Assembly (NCBI GenBank): GCA_044224905.1
Contig: JBGAJN010000002.1
Location: 310,001-374,000 of the forward strand
Length of the DNA stretch: 64,000 nucleotides
DNA from: JBGAJN01 sp044224905
GTDB taxonomy: Bacteria; Verrucomicrobiota; Verrucomicrobiia; Limisphaerales; JBGAJN01
Reading direction: 5' to 3'
In this document: positions 1 to 8,600 of the stretch, one piece after another
Layout of the letters: the number at the start of each line of letters is the position of its first letter
Position numbering within the stretch: position 1 is the first letter of the stretch
Made by a program: the position numbers and the translations under genes
The notes under the pieces: generated by a model
Database searches by the model: none
What the model was told of the DNA's origin: nothing
The model's input: only the letters and a program-made list of their open reading frames with translations

Positions 1-458
1 GTCTCCGCCTCGGTGACCGCGGCCTTAGCCACGCGCAAACGGGAATCGACGGCTTCCGCTTCCGCAGGCGTCACCGCTTTGTCCGCGATGAGTTTGGCGA
101 ACCGCGCCGCATCCCGCACCGCTTGATCGCGCACAGCGAGAGCTTGTTCGAGGCGCGCTTGAATTTCGCGGGCGTCGAGTTGAGCGAGCGTTTCACCCGC
201 CTTGAACTGCCGTCCTGGCGTGGCGTTCATCACTTCGATGCGCCCGCTGACCTTCGCTTCGACCGCCGCGCGCAATTTCGCGCGCACCGTGCCCACGACC
301 TCTTCGGTGGCAATCCGCGGCTTGCTCTCCACGGTGATCACACGCACGGACGCAGCGGGGGGATTCTCCGCCGTTGGCAACGAATGTTCTTTGCCGCAGC
401 CGGCCAACACCGCGGCGACGATAGCGAGCGAACCGATGACGTGGCGGAAATGTTTCAT
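1..458 (-). CDS. RND efflux periplasmic adaptor (HlyD/MFP family), 5' part only
   Basis: Reading leftwards from an ATG at 458, the frame stays open to the window edge, so only the first 152 residues are seen. The N-terminus has a hydrophobic stretch followed by the lipobox VLAGCG, which predicts a lipoprotein signal peptide. After it come the features of a membrane-fusion protein: a barrel-sandwich/lipoyl half-motif (ARVEAKVSGRIE-like, near residues 68-80), then GxxFKAGETLAQLD, then an alpha-helical hairpin rich in Ala, Arg and Glu. Such proteins link an inner-membrane RND pump to an outer-membrane channel. It lies 44 bases downstream of the small membrane protein gene on the same strand, so the two probably share a transcript under the ArsR operator. 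The pump gene itself would lie outside the window. The family call is firm but the substrate is unknown. Confidence 0.85.
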   Translation of the reverse strand, partial: MKHFRHVIGSLAIVAAVLAGCGKEHSLPTAENPPAASVRVITVESKPRIATEEVVGTVRAKLRAAVEAKVSGRIEVMNATPGRQFKAGETLAQLDAREIQARLEQALAVRDQAVRDAARFAKLIADKAVTPAEAEAVDSRLRVAKAAVTEAE

Positions 459-502
459 GCGTGGCTTTTCTTCAATTTGCGCTGAGGAAAGTCGACGCGG
501 GT

Positions 503-712
503 TCATTTGCGACAGCAATCGCCCTCTTTGGCCCAGCCCATTTTACGCATGATGATCGTGGGCGGGCAGAAGCCCGTGAACACGGATTGAATGAGGTTCA
601 CCCCAGCGAACACGGCCAGCAGCAGCCACCGCTCGTCGACGTAATGTCCGAGCGCGACACTGAGGAGAACCATTGACCCGGCCAGAACGCGGACGACTTT
701 TTCAGGATTCAT
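503..712 (-). CDS. Small inner-membrane protein, DUF2892/YgaP-like
   Basis: This 69-residue protein has two hydrophobic helices (about residues 8-22 and 28-45), a GFCPPT segment between the second helix and the tail, and a basic C-terminus ending in CCRK. The pattern MNxEKxVRVLAGxxVL plus GFCP is that of the DUF2892 family, the membrane part of YgaP-type proteins, often found beside ArsR-type regulators and sulfur or metal-stress genes. The gene is divergent from the ArsR gene, with the palindromic operator in the 92-base gap, and it is followed at short distance by the RND adaptor gene. Regulation by the neighbouring ArsR protein is an inference from this layout. The biochemical role of DUF2892 proteins alone is not established. 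Confidence 0.8.
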   Translation of the reverse strand: MNPEKVVRVLAGSMVLLSVALGHYVDERWLLLAVFAGVNLIQSVFTGFCPPTIIMRKMGWAKEGDCCRK

Positions 713-747
713 AATGATTCGGCGTTAGCGGCGGTTTGATCACCGCC

Positions 748-776
748 TTGACTATATGAGTAAATGCTCATATATG
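748..776 (+). promoter_or_regulatory. ArsR-type operator overlapping a sigma70-like promoter
   Basis: A perfect inverted repeat TATATGAG (753-760), 6-base spacer, CTCATATA (767-774) lies between the divergent ArsR and DUF2892 genes. A -35-like TTGACT (748-753) and a -10-like TATATG (771-776) are 17 bases apart, so the palindrome fills the promoter spacer. This is the classic arrangement for autorepression by an ArsR-family dimer. A second hairpin, GGCGGT/ACCGCC at 730-747, lies on the side of the leftward genes. The operator call rests on symmetry and position only. Confidence 0.7.
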
Positions 777-804
777 TTGACGCAAGCAGAATTTATTTGT
801 TCAA

Positions 805-1161
805 ATGGGAAAGATGTCGAAAGCACTTAAATCCACCGCCCCGACTGGGGATGCTTTGGATCTGATTGCCGGCCGCTTCCGCGTCCTCGGCGAGCCGAAT
901 CGTTTGAAGCTCATCCAGGCGCTGGAGGCGGGCGAAAAAAGTGTAACCGAGCTCGTCGCCGCGACTGGACTGACGCAAGCAAATGCGTCCCGCCATCTGC
1001 AAAGCCTCACGGAGGCGGGCATTCTGGCGCGTCGCAAGGACGGCCTGAACGTCATTTACTTCATCTCCGACGAAGACATTTTCAAACTGTGTGATCTCGT
1101 TTGTGCCGGAGTTCAAAAGAAGCTCGCACGCCACTCGGAGGCCATCCGCCGCGGACGATGA
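805..1161 (+). CDS. ArsR/SmtB-family winged-helix transcriptional regulator
   Basis: The protein has 118 residues. Residues 16-95 carry the ArsR winged helix: FRVLGEPNRLKLIQAL, the recognition segment GLTQANASRHLQSLTEAG, and the wing ILARRKDGLNVIYFI. The only cysteines are two in the C-terminal helix (FKLCDLVC, around residue 97). Sulfur-sensing members such as BigR/SqrR use one cysteine there and one near the DNA-binding helix, and the latter is absent here, so the inducer cannot be read off. An alternative ATG lies three codons downstream. The gene is divergent from the DUF2892/RND genes, with a palindromic operator between them, and probably represses both directions until an inducer (metal, metalloid or sulfur species) binds. 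Confidence 0.9.
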   Translation: MGKMSKALKSTAPTGDALDLIAGRFRVLGEPNRLKLIQALEAGEKSVTELVAATGLTQANASRHLQSLTEAGILARRKDGLNVIYFISDEDIFKLCDLVCAGVQKKLARHSEAIRRGR

Positions 1162-1189
1162 GTGCTCGCGTAATGAAAGAACCAACTCG

Positions 1190-2077
1190 GTGAGTCTTCG
1201 CCTACAATTACTTCAAGTCGCCCGTCTCGCGCCGCGCTTGCTCGGCGAATCAGCTGACTTGGTGCGCGGTTTCGTTGCCCGGCAAATCAACGCCGACGGC
1301 GCGGGATTCGATCGCGCCGGGAAGCCTGATCTTTATTACACGATCTTCGCGTTAGCTGGAGCGCAAGCGTTGGACGTTCCGGTTTCCATCGAACGAACAG
1401 TGACGTGGTTGCGAACTTTTGGCGACGGCGCGGGACTGGATTTCGTTCACCTCGGCGCGCTCGCCCGGTGTTGGGCGGCGGTCGGATTAAAACAAATGCC
1501 CGCGGGAATTGATCACGCCTTGCTCGCGCGGCTCGAATCGTTTCGCAAAACGGACGGAGGCTATGAGGGCGACGCGCGATTGAAGAATGGCACGGCCTAC
1601 GGGGCTTTCGTCGCGCTCGGCGCATATCAGGACCTCGAGCAAACGCCGCCGCAACCGCTCGAACTCATCCGCAGTCTCAAGCGTCTAGAAACACCGGATG
1701 GCGCGTGGAGCAACGCTCCGAACATGCCGGTGGGCGCGCTTAACGCGACAGCGGGCGCGGTGACGCTGATCCGGCATCTGGGCTTTCCGGTGAATCAGAG
1801 CGTCGGCGATTGGTTGCTCGCGCAGGCGCATCCCGAGGGTGGATTTCGCGCCGTGCCGAACGCGCCCATGCCCGATTTACTTTCCACGGCGACGGCATTA
1901 CACGCCTTGTCGGCGATCGAACGCCGCGTGCCGAGCGTCATTCACGAGCGCTGTCTGGATTTCATCGACACGTTGTGGAATGCCGAAGGCGGCTTTCACG
2001 GCCATTGGGCCGATGAACATCTCGACGCGGAATACACCTTCTACGGCTTGCTGGCTCTTGGCCACTTATCGCTTTGA
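1190..2077 (+). CDS. Prenyltransferase/squalene-cyclase-type repeat protein
   Basis: The product has about 295 residues and is built from alpha/alpha-toroid repeats of the prenyltransferase beta-subunit/terpene cyclase type. The repeats show as DGGYEGDARLKNGTAYGA, PDGAWSN, PEGGFRAVPNAPMPDLLST and EGGFHGHWADEHLDAEYTF, each with the QxxDGGF-like turn. No catalytic DxDD of a squalene cyclase is seen, so enzymatic activity is uncertain. The frame is open further upstream, into the ArsR gene. I prefer the GTG at 1190, which has GAAAGA about nine bases before it. The 3' end overlaps the 3' end of lipA by 12 bases (convergent). Similar single-domain toroid proteins are common in Verrucomicrobia and Planctomycetes, without known function. 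Confidence 0.75.
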   Translation: MSLRLQLLQVARLAPRLLGESADLVRGFVARQINADGAGFDRAGKPDLYYTIFALAGAQALDVPVSIERTVTWLRTFGDGAGLDFVHLGALARCWAAVGLKQMPAGIDHALLARLESFRKTDGGYEGDARLKNGTAYGAFVALGAYQDLEQTPPQPLELIRSLKRLETPDGAWSNAPNMPVGALNATAGAVTLIRHLGFPVNQSVGDWLLAQAHPEGGFRAVPNAPMPDLLSTATALHALSAIERRVPSVIHERCLDFIDTLWNAEGGFHGHWADEHLDAEYTFYGLLALGHLSL

Positions 2078-2962
2078 GAGCGGCAAGTTGAATTCGTCCG
2101 CGTGGTAGGAACTGCGAACCATCGGGCCGCTCGCCACATGGACGAAACCCATGCGCTCGGCGATGCGACCGTATTCCTCGAACTTCTCTGGACGGATAAA
2201 TTCCACGACGGGCAAATGCTTCAGCGTGGGCTGCAAATACTGGCCGAGCGTGAGCATGTCGCAATTCGCGCGACGCAAATCTTCCATCGCGGCCAGCAGC
2301 TCCGGTTCGGTTTCTCCGAGGCCGAGCATGATGCCGGACTTCGTGTAGATCGAATCGCCGCGTTTCGCCTTCACCTTCGCGAGCACGCTGAGCGAGCGGT
2401 CATACGTCGCGCGATGGCGCACGGAAGGCGTGAGTCGGCGGACGGTTTCGAGATTGTGGTTGTAGATCTCCGGGTTCGCCGTGAGCACGTTTTCGATCGC
2501 GTCGTCCTTGTCGAGAAAGTCGGGCACGAGCACTTCGATGACGATGCCGGGATTTGCGGCGCGCACCGCTTCGATCGTGAGTCGGAAATGATCCGCGCCG
2601 CCGTCAGCCAAGTCGTCGCGGGCGACGGCCGTGATCACGACGTGCTTGAGATTCATGCGCCGCGTGGCTTCGGCAACGCGCGCGGGTTCGTCCGTTTCGA
2701 GGGCGAGCGGTTTGGCCGTGCTGACGGCACAGAAACCGCACGCGCGCGTGCAACGGTCGCCAGCGATCATGAACGTCGCCGTGCCCTTGCTCCAACATTC
2801 CCAATGATTCGGGCACTTCGCGCTTTCACACACAGTGTGGAGGCGCAAGTCGTCGAGCAGCGAGCGGGTCTTCGTGAACGCGCTCGACGTGGGCAGGTTG
2901 AGGCGCAGCCACTCCGGCAAACGCGGACGCGGCTTCAGTGTGGGTTCAGTCGAGCAACTCAT
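2066..2962 (-). CDS. lipA: Lipoyl synthase
   Basis: This 298-residue radical SAM enzyme inserts two sulfur atoms into octanoyl groups on lipoate-dependent enzymes such as pyruvate dehydrogenase and the glycine cleavage system. The auxiliary-cluster motif CESAKCPNHWEC (about residues 42-53), the radical SAM motif CTRACGFC (about 69-76) and the C-terminal RSSYHAD serine ligand motif are all intact. Length matches the family (about 290-320). No lipB is seen nearby. It is convergent with the toroid-repeat gene, with a 12-base overlap. Confidence 0.97.
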   Translation of the reverse strand: MSCSTEPTLKPRPRLPEWLRLNLPTSSAFTKTRSLLDDLRLHTVCESAKCPNHWECWSKGTATFMIAGDRCTRACGFCAVSTAKPLALETDEPARVAEATRRMNLKHVVITAVARDDLADGGADHFRLTIEAVRAANPGIVIEVLVPDFLDKDDAIENVLTANPEIYNHNLETVRRLTPSVRHRATYDRSLSVLAKVKAKRGDSIYTKSGIMLGLGETEPELLAAMEDLRRANCDMLTLGQYLQPTLKHLPVVEFIRPEKFEEYGRIAERMGFVHVASGPMVRSSYHADEFNLPLSKR

Positions 2963-3202
2963 GACAACAGGATGATGAATCTACGGCCACGCGGCGCAGA
3001 GCAACAGGAGAAATTCACAACTTTCAGTTGTCCCGGTTGGCCTTGATTAAGCGATGCGGCGGGGAACGAGTTGAGCGTCCTTTTCCGTGACGCTGAGCTT
3101 GACGTTCGCCACCACCTCTCTAAGCTCCGCAGTTCGCGCTTTAGCGGGAAACCAGTTGGTCTGGCCGTTGGGCGTTTTTACCGCAACTCGAAAGGTATCG
3201 TT

Positions 3203-4531
3203 GTGAATGTGACCGTTGAAAATTTGGCGCCGTGCAAAAAGCTCGTGCGCGTTGAACTGGATTCCAAGGCTGTTGACACCGCCTTCGATGAAATGACCAA
3301 CAACTATCAGCGCCAGGCGTCATTGCCCGGCTTCCGCGCCGGCAAAGCTCCTCGTCACATGGTGCTCCAACGGTACGCCGCGGACATCGAGCAGGAAGTG
3401 AAGCGCAAGTTGATCCCGCAGTCTTACCAGAAGGCGCTCGCGGACAATAAAATCAGCGTCGTCGGCTATCCTGACATTGAGGAGATTCAATTTGGCCGCG
3501 GTCTGCCTTTGCAGTTCGCTGCCACGGTGGAAACTGCGCCGGAGTTTGAAGTCCCGGACTACAAGAACCTGACCATCAAGCGCGAACTTGCCAGCGTCAC
3601 GGACGCGGATGTGGAGCGCGCGGTCAATGTGTTGCGTGAACAGCGCGTGACTTACAACGATGTTACCCGTCCGGCCGAGAGCGGTGATTTCGTGGTCGTG
3701 AATTACACCGGCACTTGCGACGGCAAGCCCATTACTGAAACGGCACCGACCGCGCGCGGCTTGACTGAGCAGAAGAATTTCTGGATCGAGATCAAGCCCG
3801 GATCCTTTATTCCCGGCTTTACCGAGCAGTTGGTTGGCCGGTCTGCTGGCGAGAAGCAGACGGTAAATGTCGAATTCCCGGCTGATTTTGTGGCCGCGCA
3901 GTTGTCTGGCAAGCAGGGACAGTACGAAGTCGAAATCGTGCACGTGAAGGTGAAGGTGCTTCCCGAATTGAACGACGAGTTCGCCAAGTCGTTCGGTGCC
4001 GAGAGCGTGGCCAAGCTTAACGAGGGCGTTCGCGCCGATCTCGAGAACGAGTTGAAGTACAAGCAGGCGCGCGTCGAGCGGAATCAGATCGTTGATCAAC
4101 TGATGAAGGCGGTCAGCTTCGAGCTTCCTGAAACGGTCGTCCAAAACGAAACGCGGAACGTGGTTTATGATCTCGTCCGCGAAAACCAGCAGCGCGGTGT
4201 GCCCAAGGAAGCCATCGAACAGCAAAAGGATCAATTGTACAACTTTGCTGCAGCGAGCGCGAAGGATCGCGTCAAGGCGATGTTCCTCCTCAGCAAGATC
4301 GCCACGCTTGAGCACGTCAAGGTCGAGCAACAAGAACTCGCGCAACGCGTTTACGCCCTGGCCCAGCAGCAACAAGTTCCGATCGAGAAGTTCGCCAAGC
4401 AATTGGACGAACAGGGCGGCTACGGCCAGATCCAGCAGCAGCTCCTCGTGGAGAAAGTGCTCACCCAGCTTCACGGAACGGCAAAGGTCGAGGAAGTTCC
4501 AGCCGGTTCCCTCGACGCCGAAAAGAAATAA
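3203..4531 (+). CDS. tig: Trigger factor, ribosome-associated peptidyl-prolyl isomerase/chaperone
   Basis: The product is about 442 residues. The N-terminal ribosome-docking loop is present as PGFRAGKAP. A central FKBP-like domain follows (SGDFVVVNYTGTCDGKPI through the PGSFIPGFTEQLVG region), and the C-terminal half is a helical, Gln/Lys-rich chaperone domain. The frame is open upstream for another 44 codons. I chose the GTG at 3203 because AAAGG sits seven bases before it and the protein then begins MNVTVENLAPCKK, as trigger factors do. It holds nascent chains at the exit tunnel in the cytoplasm. Usually clpP/clpX follow, but here the gene stands alone and is convergent with the DHFR gene. 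Confidence 0.96.
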   Translation: MNVTVENLAPCKKLVRVELDSKAVDTAFDEMTNNYQRQASLPGFRAGKAPRHMVLQRYAADIEQEVKRKLIPQSYQKALADNKISVVGYPDIEEIQFGRGLPLQFAATVETAPEFEVPDYKNLTIKRELASVTDADVERAVNVLREQRVTYNDVTRPAESGDFVVVNYTGTCDGKPITETAPTARGLTEQKNFWIEIKPGSFIPGFTEQLVGRSAGEKQTVNVEFPADFVAAQLSGKQGQYEVEIVHVKVKVLPELNDEFAKSFGAESVAKLNEGVRADLENELKYKQARVERNQIVDQLMKAVSFELPETVVQNETRNVVYDLVRENQQRGVPKEAIEQQKDQLYNFAAASAKDRVKAMFLLSKIATLEHVKVEQQELAQRVYALAQQQQVPIEKFAKQLDEQGGYGQIQQQLLVEKVLTQLHGTAKVEEVPAGSLDAEKK

Positions 4532-4557
4532 TCTCGAAGCCCGCGTTGCCGCCGGCG

Positions 4558-5022
4558 CTAACTGCGTCGGCGGTAATGTTCGATGGTGAAATCGGCGTTG
4601 TCCGCGACCACCTCGACCCGCTCGAAAGCGTCTTCAAACTTCGGGAAAAACGCGTCACCTTCCACGACGCGTTTTACCGTTGTCAGATACAAATCCGAAC
4701 AGAGCGGCAGGGCTTGTTCGTAGATTTGGGCACCGCCACAGATGAAGATCGGGCGGTCGCCCGCAAGCTTCACAATTTCTTCGAGGCTGCCCACTGTCGC
4801 CATGCCCGGAAACTGAAAGTTCGACCGGCTAAGAATGATCGTTGTCCGGTTCGGCAGCGGGCGTCCGATGGATTCGAAGGTCTTTCGCCCCATCACGACA
4901 ACGTTGCCCGTCGTCATTTTCTTGAACCACTTGAAATCCTCGGGAAGGTGCCAGGGAATCTGGTTGCCCTGTCCAATGACACGGTTCTGCGACATCGCCG
5001 CGATGGCTTTGAATGAACTCAT
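4558..5022 (-). CDS. folA: Dihydrofolate reductase
   Basis: This 154-residue protein reduces dihydrofolate to tetrahydrofolate with NADPH. Seen are the N-terminal strand FKAIAAMSQNRVIG, the substrate loop with the conserved PWHLPEDFKWFKKMT, the NADPH segment VVMGRKTFESIG RPLPNR, and the GGAQIYEQAL motif. The frame is open upstream, but the ATG at 5022 matches the family N-terminus and forms an ATGA overlap with the stop codon of the upstream flavin-binding protein gene. This implies translational coupling. No thymidylate synthase gene lies nearby. Confidence 0.96.
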   Translation of the reverse strand: MSSFKAIAAMSQNRVIGQGNQIPWHLPEDFKWFKKMTTGNVVVMGRKTFESIGRPLPNRTTIILSRSNFQFPGMATVGSLEEIVKLAGDRPIFICGGAQIYEQALPLCSDLYLTTVKRVVEGDAFFPKFEDAFERVEVVADNADFTIEHYRRRS

Positions 5023-5624
5023 GGAGTGAGCCAGCGACCTCGGAACGCCATTCCATCCCAGTGGAACGCCGCGCGTCGGTGCTGCATGGGATTGAGCCAC
5101 AACCAATCGAACCGTTCGACCGTCGTGGATACCACGGCGAAGTTCTTCTGGCCGACGGCCGTGTTTTGCGCGTCGGGTAGGACAGATCGCAAATCGCGCG
5201 GCAAAGCCTCTCCCCAATCGCAGATCTCCGTTCCTGGCGCGTGGACGGTGCAATAGTTCACGCGGTTGACGATGGGTGTTCGGCTCCAGCCCTGCAATGC
5301 GATTTCATCGGCGTGATGAATTTGAGCGATGGTCTCGGCCCGGATTTGAACTCCCGCTGCGGGATCGTAGAACAACCACGCCACGCGCGGGTTTTGGCGG
5401 AGTTCCGAGATTTTCCGCGAGCGCTGGTCGGTGTAGAAAATCAGCCTCCGATTGGACTGGTCGACCTCTCTCAACACGACCGTTCGCACGGCGCAGCCGG
5501 CGGAAGATCCGGTGCCGATGGAGGCAAGGCGTAAAGGGTGGGAAGCTTCCTTGATCGCTGAACCAAGCGTGGTCCAAATGTGTCCTGGAAGGTCGCCAAG
5601 TGCGGCTTGGTTCCAATCGATCAT
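5019..5624 (-). CDS. Pyridoxamine 5'-phosphate oxidase-family flavin-binding protein
   Basis: The 201-residue protein has the split-barrel fold signature of PNPOx-like FMN proteins: RTVVLREVDQSNRRLIFYTD, RSRKISELRQNPRVAWLFYDP, and an alanine-rich AETIAQIHHADEIALQGW segment. The C-terminus (WLWLNPMQHRRAAFHWDG) resembles the Alr4036/pyridoxamine-oxidase-like group more than true PdxH, whose PNP-binding C-terminal block is not evident. Its stop codon overlaps the DHFR start (ATGA), so the two are made from one mRNA. It may be an FMN- or F420-type oxidoreductase, and vitamin B6 synthesis is not assured. Confidence 0.8.
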   Translation of the reverse strand: MIDWNQAALGDLPGHIWTTLGSAIKEASHPLRLASIGTGSSAGCAVRTVVLREVDQSNRRLIFYTDQRSRKISELRQNPRVAWLFYDPAAGVQIRAETIAQIHHADEIALQGWSRTPIVNRVNYCTVHAPGTEICDWGEALPRDLRSVLPDAQNTAVGQKNFAVVSTTVERFDWLWLNPMQHRRAAFHWDGMAFRGRWLTP

Positions 5625-5691
5625 GACGTCGCGTGGCTCACGAACGAGAGCATGTCGTCGCGGGATTTGGCGCCGGCGTGATCCTGGTGGA

Positions 5692-8600
5692 TCACTGCTT
5701 CACACCGGCGTTGGGCAATGATTCCGGGGCAATGATCTTGAGCGCGGCCCCGGCGGCTTTGCGAATTTCCTCCTCGGGATCGCCGTTAAAGATCTCGATC
5801 AAACCGGGCACGGCAGTCTTTACCTCGGGATGGTCGATGCCGAGCAGTCCGAGGGCAAGCACCGCTCCGTGCCGCGCGGCCAACGTCTTTTCCTTCAACG
5901 CTTCAATCAGGCCGGGAATGACGACTGTTTCGCTGGGCGCGATTTTGGCGAGTGAAAGGGCGGACCAGACGCGGACCTGTTGGTTCGGATCGCCAAGCGC
6001 CTCTTTGAGCGCAGGGACGGCTTCCATCGCCTTGGAGCCCACGGAGCGCAACGCGATCGCGGCGCCCAGACGGACTTCCGCGTTCGGGTCTTTGAGCGCG
6101 GCGGTCAATCCGGGGACATCTTGCAGGAAATTTTCATTAGCAGCCGGCTTCTGCTGAGCGGCTTGATCCGGCATCGGTGCCGCTGGAGGCGCGGACACAT
6201 TGAGGGTCTTGGGAATGCCTTCGATCTTCGGACGTCCGGCGGCTCCAAGATCGGCAGTCGACTTCGTCTGCCACCACCAACCGGCGGCACCCAAGGCTAC
6301 AATTACGACGCCCACGCCGACGTAGAGTCCACTGCGTGACTTCGGCGGAGCCTTGATGGGAAATTCTACGACCTTGGTACTCCCGGCAGCCGCTTCCTTT
6401 TGCTTTGCTTCAATGAACGGAAGCAGCGTGTTCGGGGCGGCGGGGTCCACTTGCTTGGCCGTCGGAACGGCGCGGTCTCGCGGTGCGGCGGTGGTGGTCG
6501 CAGCCGGCGCAGCGGAACGTCCGAGCACCTCTGCCTTGGAAACGAGCGAGGTTTTCTCTTTTTCGCTCGGCGGTACGCTTCTCGCCGGAGTCGTTGCGGG
6601 AGTTGCCGGCTGGTTGGCCTTGGCGCGAATCTGCTCGCTGGTTCTGCGGCTGAATCCCGTGTCAAACGTGGACGTCGGTTTCGGGTTCGTCGGTGTTGGC
6701 GGAGTCGTTGAAGGTGCTGCAGGAACCGCTGGGGTTTTCGTGTCCGTCGGCGGTTTGGGCACCGATGTTGCGGGCGGTGGCAGCGGCGCACGAGCAGTTA
6801 CGGGCGCTACGGGAGATTCAGGTGATTTCGGTGTGATCGCCGGCTTTTCAACGGACGGCGGCGTAGAGGGAACGACCACCTTCGCGACCACGGGCTGCTC
6901 CGGGCGGACTTCCTTCGCTGCGGGTGCTGGGAGCGGTTGTGGAGCAGGAATGGGCGGTTGAACCGGCGCAGGTGGGGGCGCGACCGGCGCCTTGGCGGCA
7001 GGAGGAACCACGGGGGCCGGTGCGGGCGTCGACGCTGGCGCGGGTGCCGGAGCCGGAGCTTTCGCGAGTGGTTCCACCGGCTTGCGATCCGTCTGCGGCG
7101 CCGGAATCGGAAGCGGGGCCGCGGGTTTCGGCAACGGAGCCGCTGGGGGCGCGCTGGCCGTGGGCTTGACGGCTGCGGTTGGTACTGCTGCCGCGGCTTT
7201 CGGTGCCTCTGCTGGTTTCGCCGGTGCGGGTGCCGGTGTTGCGGCGACGGCCGGTGTCGGTTTTACCGGTGCGCTGGGCGCAAGGGGTTTTGCTTCGACC
7301 GGTTTTGCCGGAGCGGGGGCGGGAGCAGCCGCAGGAGAAACTTTATCGGTGGGCACCAGTTGCACCGGTTTCGGGGCTGGGGCGGAACGCTTGAAAAGTC
7401 GGGCGAAGAATCCCGGAGCTTTTGGCTTGGTCGGCTCGGTTGGTTTCGCTTCGGCGGTTTTGGCTGCGGCGGGAACTGCGGCAGGCAACGCGGCGGCTTT
7501 TGTCTCCGCGGGCTTGGTGACTACCGGCGCCGAGGGAGCGGCTGGGGTGACGGGAGCTTTCGCCGTTGGAGCCTCGACTGCGGGTTTCGGAAGCGCCGGC
7601 GCAGCCGGGGCGCCCGGTGTCGGTGTTGGAGCAACCTTAGGAGCTTGAACTGGCGCGGGCGTCGTAGGTGTCGGGGTGGCGCGGTCCGTTGGCGTGACGG
7701 GAGCGGCAGTTACGGAAGCCGGCTTCGGTGTTGTCGGTGTTGCAACTGGAGCAGGCTTGACCTCTACAGGCTTCGCAATCGCCGGTGCTGGCGCCGGGCT
7801 GGCCGTGGGCGCTGGTGCCGGCGTCGGCACGACCCGCGCCCCCGGCGTTTGCGGCGGTGGAAGCGGCAATTTGGGAGCAACCGGTGCGCTCGGCGCTGCC
7901 GGTGCCGGTGTGGGCAAAACCGGCTTGGGTTCGGGAGCGACTGCCGGCTTGATCTCAACCGGTTTGGCAACAATCGGGGCAGGAGCTGCCGGCGGCGCCA
8001 TTGGAGGCGCAACCGCAACGGGTGCCACTCGTGCCGCTGGCGGTGGAGCGACGGGAACTGAAGTGGGCTGCGGGGACGGGGCGACTGGCGATTTGATCTC
8101 CTCTACCTTCGGAGCAATCGGTGGCGGAATAGGAGCGGGGACCGGTGCTGCGGGCGGAACGACTCGGGCGACGGTCGGCTGCGGTGCAGGCGGCGGCGCG
8201 ATTGGTGCCGGCGGTGCAACGGGCACTGATGCGGCGGGTGCGGGCGCAGGCTGCGCGACGATACTCGGAGCCGGAGGTGCTGGTTCCGATATCGCGGGAG
8301 CTGCCGGCGGAGGCGTCGGCTTGACGGGGATCGGCACCGGGGCGAGCGCTTCCGCCGGAGCGACGCGAGCAGCGGGCGGGGGCAACGTCGGTTGAACGGG
8401 CACCGGAGCCGGAGCAACTGGTGGCGCGACCGGAAGGGGAGTAATTGGCTTGGGCGCAGCGGGCGCGGGTACCACGGGCTCCTTCGCGCGAACTTCCACC
8501 TTCGGCGGTGGCGGCACGATGGGCGAGGCGAAGGTGTAGGTTGTCGGCTCCGGCTGGAGTCGGTCATCAACGCCGCTCAACGCTTGTGCGGTCGCCAAGG

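Noticed and set aside
3071..3202. 44-codon extension of trigger factor
   Set aside because: The GTG at 3203 has AAAGG at correct spacing and the expected family N-terminus.
6937..8061. Long plus-strand frames opposite the FHA gene (up to 374 residues, Arg/Cys/Gly-rich)
   Set aside because: They are antisense shadows of a Pro/Ala-rich, GC-rich coding sequence with no start signals or domains.
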